In this document: positions 1-9,930 of the stretch, piece by piece
Layout of the letters: every line of letters starts with the position of its first letter
Position numbering within the stretch: the stretch's first letter is position 1
Assembly (NCBI GenBank): GCA_047967505.1
Contig: CM106541.1
Strand: one strand, 5' to 3'
DNA: 64,000 nt
Source: Dipteris shenzhenensis
Lineage: Eukaryota; Polypodiophyta; Polypodiopsida; Gleicheniales
Made by a program: the position numbers and the translations under genes
Notes under the pieces: model-generated
Database searches by the model: none
What the model saw: the letters and a program-made list of their open reading frames with translations, nothing else
What the model was told of the DNA's origin: nothing

Positions 1-296
1 AAAGTTTACCTCACGATGAAGGAAGGGGTCTCCATTGCTTCTCACTTGAATGAATTCAATATTATTTTCAGCCAGCTTCACACTCAGAAGATGAAATTTG
101 ATGCAAACACTAAGGCAACATTCCTCTTATGTTCATTGCCATCCTCATGGGATACCTTCCGTACAACTGTTAATAACTCTGCACCTGGTGGAGTACTAAA
201 GTTTGATTATGTTGTGGGTAGCTGGTTGGCCAAGGAGACAAGAAGGAAGTCTATGGATGGCAACAATCAGGATACAACCTTAAATGTGCAAAGGGT
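1..296 (+). pseudogene. Ty1/copia gag fragment (UBN2-type)
   Basis: The frame encodes about 93 residues resembling the middle of a plant copia Gag (UBN2/Retrotran_gag_2 type). Family-typical features are an HLNEFN segment, a FLLCSLPSSWD segment and an LAKETRRK segment near the end. Gag packages element RNA in cytoplasmic particles. No zinc knuckle, protease or LTR is present. The homology stops abruptly at about 296, where CACTA transposase sequence begins on the other strand, so this is a junction scar and not an intact element end. The upstream part lies outside the window. Confidence 0.75.
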
Positions 297-1596
297 TCCT
301 TGGAATTAGAAGGGATAACATAACATGTCCTTTCTTAATCGCCATAGAGGGTGGAAGATTATAATTCACCAATATCACTGGCCATACACTGTAAAAGGTG
401 CTTTTGAGACCAAATGGGTTCACACCATCCATACCCAATCCAAGTCTCAAGCTCCTAGGTTCTTCCTTGAAGCTTGGCCATGTGTCTTCAATATGCTTCC
501 ACGTAGGAGTGTCTGCGGGAGTTCTCCACTTGCCATCGGTTGATCGATGGGAGGAATGCCATAACATGAGCTCTGCAATGGATTTGCACTTGAACATATG
601 TTCGATGCGAGGGATTATGGGAAAATGTTGCAGAACATTACGAGGCACATCCAAAGTTTTGAGATATGTTCTATATCTTGCCTCTCCACAAGTAGGACAC
701 TCTCTTGCATCCTTATGTAGTCCACAAAACAAAATGCAATCATTGACACATGCATAGATGTGCTTGTAATCTAATCCTCCAAGAGAGGTCACATATTGCC
801 TTGCCATATCTCTTGAGGTCGGTAATTTATTCTCCCTTGGAAGCATTTTACACAATAGCCTGCACGTGAAGACCTGCACGTGAAGAACATAAATGAGGAA
901 AAGCATTCAAGTAATTGACCCACTAGCATAATTCACCATGTTTGCAAAATAGACTTTAAAGCTTACTTGAGTAATGCATCCAAACTTGCATTGCTCCATC
1001 CTAGATGGTTTGCAAGTTTAGTAACTCAAGGGAGGAAGATAGAATAGAGAATGTGCACCCCTAGAACAGTGGAGTCGATGTTGTGGTAAAAAGATCGTCC
1101 TGCTCCATGCTATCATCCCTCCCTTCTGATTGATGGACATATAAATCCGCACCATATCATCAAACACCTCCTCCTCCACGGCTTCATGACGTAATGGCTA
1201 AGGGATACTATCACCATCACTCCATGCATTCGTAATGGTGCCTCCTGAAGATCCCACCTGATATCGCTAATGCTTTGCCTCTTCATGACGAGCATAGGGC
1301 AACATATGCGGGTGTGGCACTGCATCCTGTATCAAATTAAAATGGGATCATAACTCAAACATATGAACACCCATAGGTATCTCAATCAACCTTAACTCTT
1401 TAACACTTACCATGTTTATGGTCGCATCCCATTCTCCATACTTTGAGATGTGATTGAGTGTAATCCTGTGTGCACGAAACATGTTTCCTCGACATCGATC
1501 ACACATACATTTGATTTTTTGCTCCAACCACATTTCGCAATGGTGGATAGAGAGGGATTCATCCTTACTAGAGCTACTTGTTGAAGAAGAAGACAT
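297..1596 (-). pseudogene. TNP2-like CACTA transposase, 5' half (element A)
   Basis: The ATG is at 1596-1594. Exon 1 (about 1596-1411) encodes a serine-rich start and a transposase-associated domain with MWLEQKIKCMCDRCRGN and HISKYGEW, ending at a GTAAGT donor. Exon 2 starts after an acceptor at 1327 and runs to about 968, with frame damage. Exon 3 (about 880-297) encodes the start of the TNP2 domain, with ARECPTCGEARYR, WHSSHRSTDGKWR and LGLGMDGVNPFG. TNP2-type proteins cut and join CACTA ends. The catalytic C-terminal half is missing because the gene breaks at 297. The copy in element B (12921-21957) is collinear and extends further. Confidence 0.85.
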
Positions 1597-1650
1597 CCTA
1601 TGAATAAATAACCCAAAAAATTTGCTCTTGTATCAAATATTTAATCCTAA

Positions 1651-1850
1651 AACTCTGTGGCACGTCTAATACCACGTCTAAAACCGCATCTGTTCTGTGG
1701 TGCACGTCTATAGGCACATCTAAATTGTGTTGTAGACATGCAATTAAATGTGCATTTAGACGCATATATAGATGTGCAATTAGACGCACTTTTAGGTGCG
1801 CTTATAGACGCACTTTTAGATGCGCTTTTAGATGCAATTTTCAAACCTAC
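1651..1850. repeat. Internal array of CACTA subterminal-type motif (element A)
   Basis: The motif TAGACGC/TAGATGC and its complement GCRTCTA is repeated many times, for example TTTAGACGCATATATAGATG and TTATAGACGCACTTTTAGAT. The same motif fills the subterminal arrays of elements A and B. Here it lies just upstream of the transposase start, between the two divergent genes. In En/Spm, such motifs are the binding sites for the TNPA protein. A regulatory role at this position is inference. Confidence 0.75.
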
Positions 1851-2239
1851 TTTTAGCACACTTGCTTTTCTTCACATACTTTTAGTGTCACATGGCTTGC
1901 TTTGCTATTAACAGACACAGTTCCCAACATCCACACTTATCTCCAAGCACCCACACTTATCTCCAAGCTTACACAATCATCGCCAAGCACACAAGAGAAC
2001 AGGATGAACAAGGAAGAGAAGAAAGAGAAGCAAAGGGTGAACAAGGAAGAGAAGAAAGAGAAGCAGCTTTAAAGAAGGACAAGAAGCTTCCATACCTCTA
2101 TCCAAGGTAAGTCTTTTTACGGTTGATCTTCTTTGAAAGTTGCTCTCTTTGGATTCGTCGTTTGTCGTATCCAAGAAATGAATGTTTTTGGTACTAGTGT
2201 TGTGCTTTTGTGTCGGGCGCATGTCCTTTTTGAGTTTTT

Positions 2240-2320
2240 AGAATAGTTTGTCTGTCGAAGCGCATCTATAGATGCATCTGAGAGTGCATTTAAGAGCACG
2301 TATACTCTGTTTTTGGAAAT
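2240..2320. repeat. Short second internal array of the GCATCTA motif
   Basis: GAAGCGCATCTATAGATGCA, followed by degenerate copies (GAGTGCATTTAAGAGCACG), repeats the family motif upstream of the plus-strand second gene. The array is shorter and more degenerate than the one at 1651-1850. Together the two arrays flank the divergent promoter interval at about 1850-2240. Nothing coding is recognised in that interval. Confidence 0.55.
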
Positions 2321-2354
2321 AAATAGATGCACTGTTATATTCGAAGATAAACGT

Positions 2355-3000
2355 GCTTTGACCTTCCCTTGCCTTCCCTTCCCTTCCCTTCCCTTTCCTT
2401 TCCTTTCTCTTTCCTCTTCCCTTTTCCTTTCCACTTCCACTTCCAAGAAAAGGATTGCATATTGAATGATGGAAATAAGTGATTGCATGAATGAAAAAAT
2501 GGATTACATGAATGATGGAAAGGGATTGCATGATTGAAGAAGGGGATTGCATGAATGATGGAAAGGGAAAGCATGATTGAAAAAAGGAATTGCACTCTAT
2601 ATTTTCCTCTCTTTCTCCTTCTCTCTTTTGTCCTCTCTTTCCTTCTCTTTTCGTCTCTCTTTTTCTCTCTTTTTTTCTCCTCTCTTTTCCTCTATTTTCC
2701 TCTCTTTCCTTCTCTCTTTTATCCTCTCTTTCCTTCTCTTTTTGTGGTAATTTCTCTCTCTTATCTCCTCTCTTTTTCTCTCTTTTTTTCTCCTCTCTTT
2801 TCCTCTCTTTTCCTCTCCTTTCTCCTCTCTTTTATCCCCACTTTTTCTCTCTTTTTCTCCTCTCTTTTCCTCTCCTTTCTCCTCTCTTTTATCCCCACTT
2901 TTCCTCTCTTTTCTACTCTCTTTCCTTCTCTCTTTTTCTCTCTTTTTCTCTTCTTTTTCTCTTCTCAGCTCATCAGTAATCTTCTTTTTTTCTTTTGTCT
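2355..3000 (+). repeat. Polypyrimidine tract of about 650 bp
   Basis: The plus strand is almost entirely C and T in blocks such as CCTTCCCTTCCC and CCTCTCTTTTCCTCTC. A short purine-containing island at about 2450-2590 carries repeated GGATTGCATGAATGATGG-like units. The part from about 2590 to 2990 is the purest, with internal direct repeats of CCTCTCTTTTATCCCCACTT. Open frames here are low-complexity artefacts. Such tracts can adopt triplex structure, but none is demonstrated. The tract separates the promoter interval from the second gene of element A. Confidence 0.85.
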
Positions 3001-3239
3001 AGTTCGTCATGTGGCCAGGAAGCTCTTCAAGCTCACCTGATCTTTGGGAGACCATCTTTTGGGAGTTATATAACCTTTTGGGGCACCCTCCCAGTCCTGG
3101 GCAGTTATACGGCTACATGACGGGTACTCTAAACACCCCCAGGAGTCGGCACTATAGACTCTAAACCACCCCAACCCCACACCAGCTGAGATTACACCAG
3201 CGGAGTCAACACAACCCAACCAGCTACATAGCCGTGCCC

Positions 3240-4410
3240 CTTCCCCTATGCCGTCAGGAGGCCCTTCTACCTCGCAAAGCCGTCGGTGTACTCCTGTGCA
3301 ATTGAGACTCGGTTCTCCAGCTACGAGTGGTCCACGTAGTCCCATGCAGTCGAGAGTCACTTCTCCAGCTACGAGTGGCCAGCGTACTAGCTCGACACAA
3401 CACAATAGTAGGTGTAGCAGAAGGGAGAGTGGTGGGAATGCATGGCATAGTGCTTTGGGAGGGGTGGTGGTGGGGACGAGGATGATTTAGATAATTTAGA
3501 CATGCCTCCGGGTGATGGTACAATCTACTATGACATTACTTAGACAGGAGGCATCTTGATGGATGCATGAGGGAAGGACATCATGGCTTACATGCGCTCT
3601 GTAATTGCTAACAATTATAGAGATTGCTTTATTCATTACAAAGACCATTGAAAGAGGTTGGCTGATGAGACCCTCGCTGCTGTTCGTGCTCTAGGTATCC
3701 TAACCCCCCCAATGTTCAGTTCATAGATAAATGGGCCAAGTCAAAGATTGTTACGATACTTGGCAATAAAAGATCTTTGCTTAAGAGGCAGGCACTAACA
3801 GAGCTTGCCAAGCTCGAGGGAGGTCAACCACCAAGGCGCCCGCCCCACACCGCTCATAAGCATGAGTGGAAGAAAGCAATGAAGTCAACGAAGGAGAAAC
3901 CAGTCTGCAGCACGTGGAGGCAAGAAGGGTCCAAATGGAGCAATATGAAAGCGTGCATTTTGGAGTAGGGGGTGTTGAATCATGGGAGGCTCAATTTGTA
4001 AGTATCAATCTCAAATTATATTGTCTATGTAGTTTATTAGGAGGTTGTTTCTTTGTACTAACCCCTCCGCAAATTGTGTAGTCTTGCAGCTTGATATTGT
4101 GGGCAGGTACCCTACTCCTGTCAAGACAGCCTACCACCACCACCATCGCAAAGGAGATACATGGAGGCACTTCTATAATGACGGGTTGATTACTGAGGAG
4201 CAGTACATCCGAGCTACTGGAGTGCCCCTCAAGGTATTTGAAAGTAATTAAATAATGTCAATATTATAAGTAAAGATTTGATTTTTCATACATTAATATA
4301 TAGTCCCTTGTTTATAGGACCCTGCAAAAGAAGATGAGGAAGAAGACGAGGAAGAAGGAGGCAGAGAAGGGAGCACAGAAGGAAGCGAGGACGTGGAGAA
4401 CTTACATTAG
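3240..4410 (+). pseudogene. Second CACTA gene (TNPA-like position), element A
   Basis: This multi-exon gene diverges from the transposase. The 5' part (about 3240-3960) encodes a serine/threonine-rich segment and then MPPGDGTIYYD, IANNYRDCFIHYKDH and HEWKKAMKSTKEKP, with stops and frame changes. The 3' part is well defined: an exon ends at about 4003 with a GTAAGT donor, the next runs about 4086-4236 (LDIVGRYPTPVKTAYHHHH, DTWRHFYNDGLITEEQYIRA), and the last (4318-4410) encodes an acidic tail rich in D and E. The last two exons match minus-strand sequence in element B at 12574-12905. By position it corresponds to the accessory DNA-binding gene of CACTA elements. I see no diagnostic motif that proves this. 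Confidence 0.6.
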
Positions 4411-4835
4411 TCACAGAAGTAGTGCTAGCTACTCTTTTATGTACTTAAAGCCACTGGCTTGGCTTCGTGCCTCTTGTATATACACTCCTCTTATTTTTGG
4501 TACTTGAAGCCACATGACATGGCTTAGCTTCGTGCTATATGTACATACAAGCACTTTTTGAGCTATGAATTAATATACACTCTTTTTATTTTTTTGGCTT
4601 TTAATTTTCTTGTGCAACGTTCTATCAATTAATGCCTTGTGAACTAAATGTTTTGGAGTTGTAATGTTTTATTTGGAATTGTAATTATCGGCTATAGACG
4701 CGCTTGCAAGAGTGCTAATTAAAATGCGGTTGGCTATAAGAATTGAATACACAATGTGGAAATGGGATTCCTATAACTACATAGCATACACAACATACAC
4801 AGCATTCTGTTCAAGCACACAAATCATGTCTATCA
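4411..4835. other. 3' untranslated/AT-rich part of element A
   Basis: Non-coding. A segment with GTACTTAAAGCCACTGGCTT and GAAGCCACATGACATGG is shared with element B (about 12400-12545, opposite strand), which supports common descent of the two copies. No gene is seen. Confidence 0.7.
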
Positions 4836-5140
4836 AAGCATCTATCAATGCATCTATATACGCGTCTATCTGTTCGAGGGGTGTCTATTTGCGTGTCTAC
4901 AAATGCATCTATAAACGTGTCTATAAATGCATCTATAAATGCGTTTAAGGATGCGTTTGTCTATTTTTTTAATTTTCTAGCAGAGCATCTATTTACCCGT
5001 CTATATGTGCATCTATAGGCACGTCTGTCTGCTATATAGATGTGCCTTTAGACGCAGGTCTATAGATGCGTGAATAGACATGCAAATAGATGCGCATGTA
5101 AGTTTTTTACAAGTTAAGTAAACGCATCTGTGTGCACATC
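4836..5140. repeat. Subterminal repeat array, element A right end
   Basis: Dense copies of GCATCTAT, GCGTCTAT, ACGTCTAT and their complements occur in both orientations, for example ATACGCGTCTATCTG and TAAATGCATCTATAAATGCG. Tandem degenerate 10-12-bp motifs adjoining the terminus are typical of CACTA elements, where the element protein binds. The array runs up to the terminal repeat at 5145. Confidence 0.85.
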
Positions 5141-5144
5141 TGTA

Positions 5145-5163
5145 GGCGCTTTGTCTTGTTGTG
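5145..5163 (-). repeat. Terminal inverted repeat of element A
   Basis: The minus strand reads CACAACAAGACAAAGCGCC. It differs by one base from the left terminus of element B (CACAACAAGACAAAGCACC) and by two from the right terminus over the shared length. The start is CACAA, not CACTA. Confidence 0.85.
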
Positions 5164-5900
5164 GCTCTTGCCCTAGATAACGACCTATAACGACGTGAAG
5201 GAGATGAAGGCTCACGAAGTCTAGTCCACCAACACTCAAGGATGCCATGTTAATCTCCAACATCCATGTGCTTGCTCCCATCAAATGGGGAAGGCCTCCT
5301 CTGTCATAATGGGGAGATGGCTCCACACTCTAAAAGAACTAGTTGGGCCAATGTCCCACTACTCTATCCAATATACATCCTCTATCCAAGCATTAGACCC
5401 TCTCGGATGCCAAAGAAGGGTTTGGCACTCAAATTTCTCTTGGCACTGGGGTTTGGTCCAAATGATACCTTTGCCACACCATATAAAGGCTCCTTACCAA
5501 TGGAGAGCCCTTCCTTGTGAGGGGAACCTCTAAGAAAATTCTTTGATGAGACTATTGCCATTAGCCACCTATGTCGAGTCTTCATAAGAATCCCTTGTTA
5601 AATAGCTTCCAAGGCTCACAGCCTAGTGTGATTCCTTGCACAATTATCTTTCCCAAAATAGCTCTACGTTGCATCTCTAGATCAATGATGCCTAGTCCTC
5701 CCTCTACCGAATGAAGGCTCTTCATTTTCCAAGAGACCTTTGCTATAATGTTCCTCGTGTCTTGCCCATAAGAAATGCCATCGAGTGCTTGAGTTTTCCC
5801 ATGCATCCCCCATGAAAACATCATCACAATGCTATGTACCATGCCATGGCCAAATCTTGATCCAATACAAGGTCTTACTAAGCTCCAATACAAGGTCTTG
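5164..5900 (-). pseudogene. L1-like LINE ORF2, C-terminal relic
   Basis: Minus-strand frames carry the part of LINE ORF2 after the reverse transcriptase: FSWGMHGKTQALDGISYGQD, then KSLHSVEGGLGIIDLEMQRR and LGKIIVQGITLGCEPWKLFN. The W-(x)n-GGLGI-DL-(x)n-A pattern is characteristic of plant LINEs. Frameshifts divide the reading at about 5585 and 5380. The relic directly abuts the end of CACTA A, so A may have inserted in or beside it. Confidence 0.65.
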
Positions 5901-7300
5901 CTCTCTTACCTTGTCTTACTCACTCTCAAGCACATAGGTGAATTGCTTATCCATGGGAAAATCAATGCCCCACCTAGTAACCTAAGTACCTTAGTATGAA
6001 TTCATTGAGTTGATCCTAGGCCCCAACTCTCGGTAGTATAACTCAAGGGCACTATGGACTCTCTCTAGGCTCACTATTGTGCCCTATACAAAAAGGATCA
6101 CGTCATCTTAAACTCTGAGTCTACAAACTTATCCTCTTAGTGGATTGCAATGTCTAGGATCTCAAGAAGTGGCTCCTAGCCTCTACCACAAATAGAAAAG
6201 GAAAGGTGCTAGAAGGAAACCTTAACATATTATGTAAGAGGCCTCTCTTGTATGGCCCCCAATAGGTATCTAACTGGGAGAAATTAAAGCTATATCCCGC
6301 TCAATTGAGACAAAATCTAAAGTTATGCCCGTCACAACCAGTCCAGGCATCAAGGGGAGTTGGATCTCTAGGGAGGATAGGGGGAGGAGGAAAGACAGAG
6401 TCTGCTTTAGTGATAGGGAGGGAAGGAAGGGTGGAGCTAGAGCAAATTGAGGACGTCTCATGAGAGTGATCATCATCTACCAATGGTGGAAGTGGGAGGC
6501 AAGATGTGAGGGGGGACAAGGGATATCAAGTAGGAAGGTAGGAAGGACTGTGGGGCAAGCTATGGAGAGGGGTTGTGAGGGAAAAGTGGGAACATCTATG
6601 GGCCTTCAATGTAGGTAAGACATGATGAATTGTGTCCTGTCTCTATGGAGTTGCTTCATAATCGTGGGACTTTGAATCGGGCAAGTCCGCAGGGAGAAAA
6701 AGATTGCTCCCTTAAGAACAAGGGACATCTAAAGGATCTCTCAAGGGCATGGGGACATCTACAGGGGATAGCTAGATAATCTCTCAAGCCTCTAGGGTAG
6801 TCTAGAGGGAGCGAGGCCTCTCATTCCCAACTATCCCTGAGACGGAGGAGCTAGTACAAGGCCTTCACTCACCCATCGGCACTAGTGGGCTTGACAACTA
6901 TAGTTCTTTGTGGCCCTCTTTCTAGGCTGCTTATGGTCTACCCTATTTTGAGCATCATTGAAAGGATCCACCCTAGTCCAATCTCCCTCAAAAGTCTCCA
7001 CCCAAGGAAATCCTCTTCAAGAATTTTTAGTCCCCTGTGAAGGATGTCGAGTCCTTTGAGAAGGATTTTCAATCCCCTGAGAAGAATTTCTGGTATGGTA
7101 ATGATATTACTAGGTCCTATCGAGGGTACACTTTTCTACTCTGTCTCGTTCCCCCAAGCGAATGGATATGGATAGAGAACCATTCGTCTTTGTGAAACAA
7201 ATCCAAGTCCCAATGAACCTCGACTATCTCCACCTGGGGTGGGCCTGGGACTACTCACCTTGAGGGGGGAAAACCGAGGATATAGACGAAAGAGGAAGAA
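5900..7300 (-). pseudogene. Probable LINE debris, heavily decayed
   Basis: The minus-strand reading is broken by many stops. Around 6960-7130 it reads WVETFEGDWTRVDPFNDAQN and repeated CCCTTGAGAAGGAT-like segments. Continuity with the 5164-5900 relic and lack of any other signal suggest LINE origin. No catalytic motif survives, so this is a weak assignment. Confidence 0.3.
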
Positions 7301-9590
7301 TTTTCTTATCTCAGTTATCCTATTCCGTAATGATCCATTGACATTGCCTAACCGACCATTGATTCTATCCTTGTAGTGCTCCTTGGCAAGGCTACAAGGA
7401 AGGGGATGCCGAAAGGTATTGTCCTAGAAGGACAAAAACCTCAAACCTCTGTCAAAAGCAAGGAGATGTAGACTGATAGGCAATTATACAATAAAAGCCT
7501 TGGAAGCAATGGATGGCTAAGGGATGGGCAGATTTCAGAGAATCAATCAGCCAAATAAAAGTAAAAACTCCCAAAACATACATAAGATGTTGCTTGTCGC
7601 TCTTGTGATCTAAAAGCACATTTATGAGCAAGAGGGGCACCTATTTGAGCATATATCATTGATTTCTCCATAAAAGCCCCAAAAAGAAACGTGAATTTTG
7701 TTAGATTCATTTCACCATACCAAATACAAGCTTGCATTTTCATGTATGAAGGATGAGTACAGAAGTAAGAAACATGGATGAGTACAGAAGTAAGAAACGT
7801 TCGAGGCATAAAACCAAAACACTTGGAAACAGCCTAAAGTGCTTTCTGTGATGGTGACACAAATAGGGACAACTTGACTATGCTTGGCATCCGACATCAC
7901 GATTCACCAAGCGCAAAGGCATACATTTTGCAGTCACGCTCTTCCAAGTTTGATACCAGGCATCATCCACAGAGCACAAGCTCAAACTGGTAATAAAGAC
8001 AAAAGACAACTACATTAGCAACCAAGAAGAGCGCACATCTAGGGGTACGAGATGTCCAAAATTGCACAAGGACCAACTCCAAAAACCCAAAAGCCAGAGA
8101 TAGTTTTTTTAATCTCTGAAACAGCCACAAGTCGTTGCCTGAACATCCTTTCTACAGAACAGAGACTGAAACACCATTTAGGCATACCGATAATGTAAAC
8201 TCTAAAACAGACTCGACTCATAAAGCATTAATGAACTCTATACAACCAACGACTGAACAAATAAGCAGATCAAATCGCCCAAAAAATTCATAGGATTAAA
8301 GATACGCCACATTCACCAAAACGTGCATCACGGAGAAGGCTCATCGCATGTACAAGGAAAAAATAATAGTTCATGTTTTCATCATGAATAAAATTACTAA
8401 ACGAAAGGTATTTTAAAATGGCAAGCGCAGCTGATACGAAACTTCCAGGGAGGTTAGAATCCTTGGCAAATTACTACTACCGATCTGTTCGAATTTCAGC
8501 CGCACTTCCTACAATCGAGAACAAGTTCACACTGGATGAGACGTAACAATCCAAATTCATCAGGTATAAGACTCAACTCTTCATGCAGCCCAAGAAACAT
8601 TCGCTATTCCGCAATAACCATTCAACGTCATGGAACTCTTTGTCGCTTGAGGGCTCGCTGTCTTTTCCTTCATAGATGACCTCGACAGGTGCGAAGCAGG
8701 TTTTCTTTAGCTGTTCCTTCTTTGCATCTATCTAGGTCATCTATAAAGAACTCGATAGAGATCGTATCTGTAAGTGGCAGTGTGGTCCATCTTTGGTTTC
8801 CACAAAGACAGAGATCTATATCCGAGGCGAAGTTGAAGACACTAGAAAAACAGATTTACAAGAACAACACGATTTGACTATCTGGGTTGTTCAATATACT
8901 TATCACCGAGAGCAGACATCAAACCTACAGCATTGCAGCCAATGAAAATCAAGGTGCACTGAGGCTTTAAGCCCTAGACATGATAAGGGTTTTCATTTTA
9001 GGGTTGTCTATTTGACAACACTTAAAGATGCTCGTAGTGTGGTGTTTAGGGTGTCAAGTTTGGGGTTAGATCTTGAATACGCTGTCTTCTTTGGAGGTTG
9101 GTGGCTATGGTGTGCGTGGTGGAGGCGGCATCTTCTCAGAGGCTTGTTGCGGATCTGCTCTGTGTGAAGGGCAGCTGGCGTGTGGTGGCGGCGGTTGCTG
9201 TGGTTGCAGATTTGCTCTGTGTGGAGGATGGGTGGCTCCTTCGTGCGTGGGGGTGGAGCGGATTTCATGGTTGCGATCGAGGGAGCGAAATTTTGTGATG
9301 GAGCACGATTTGCATGTAGGTCTGATCATTGAAGAGAGCAGCTATTATTGGCTTGCTCTCTTCAAAGGATCACATAGAGATGTATTCTTGGGGGCACGTG
9401 GCAGATTGACACGATGTAGATGGCAGCTTAAGCATGTGTTGTGGCTATAAAATGCGAGCGATTTGGGCGTTTAGCAACGTGTGAGTGGATTAGAATGTTT
9501 GCTTATGCACTTTGCGATCTGTGTCGGCTGGATCCTGATACGCAGATGGTTGATTCTGAAGGTTGCGGTTCTCTGAGTGTTGTACACCCG
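7300..9590. other. No recognisable gene; small tandem duplication
   Basis: No frame in this stretch resembles a known family. A 25-bp tandem duplication lies at 7751-7800 (unit begins GGATGAGTACAGAAG, second copy differs by one base). The G-rich frames at 9073-9330 encode Gly/Cys-rich peptides on one strand and His/Pro-rich peptides on the other, which suggests non-coding composition. Confidence 0.6.
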
Positions 9591-9598
9591 CTCGTTGC

Positions 9599-9930
9599 AC
9601 TCTCCCCACACCCAGTCCTTACACTCTCCACATAGGCGCTTAAACGTCTCATAATTCAACACTGTCGAGCCTGCCTCTACATGGACATCGTCACCCTCCC
9701 CCCGAGCTCTCCCCACACTAACATTCAAGCAGACAAAAATCCAAAACTATCACGCATGAATGCCACGGACATACAAGCAACACTGTCGTCCGTCAATCTC
9801 TCCCCACACCCACTCATGACACTCTACCCACAGCCGCTTAACTGTCTCTGCATTCAACACTCTCGACCCTGCCTCTACATGCAAATCGCCAGTCCCTCCC
9901 CACACCAACATTCAGCAATGTCGACTCACT
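9599..9930. repeat. Imperfect direct duplication, about 198-bp period
   Basis: Two diverged copies are visible. Copy 1 starts at about 9601 and copy 2 at about 9799, each beginning TCTCCCCACACCCA. They continue through a GCTTAA/CGTCTC-like block and a CTGCCTCTACATG block to CCCCACAC...ACATTCA. The copies differ by substitutions and small indels. No coding function is apparent. Confidence 0.65.

Larger units (their letters stand above)
297..5163 (-). mobile_element. CACTA/EnSpm element A, truncated
   Basis: This element reads right to left. Its terminus at 5163 reads CACAACAAGACAAAGCGCC on the minus strand and nearly matches both ends of element B. Inside lie a subterminal repeat array, a plus-strand second gene, a pyrimidine-rich tract, an internal repeat array and a minus-strand TNP2-like transposase. 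The transposase is cut at 297 by copia gag sequence, so the other terminus is missing from the window. GCT follows the terminus and would be the target duplication, but the partner copy is not visible. The gene order matches element B in inverse orientation. Confidence 0.85.

Noticed and set aside
2555-3040. Long open frames with Phe/Leu/Ser repeats
   Set aside because: They arise from the polypyrimidine tract. No codon structure or family match is present.
9008-9450. Overlapping Gly/Cys-rich and His/Pro-rich frames
   Set aside because: Frames open on both strands with no family motif. G-rich composition explains them.
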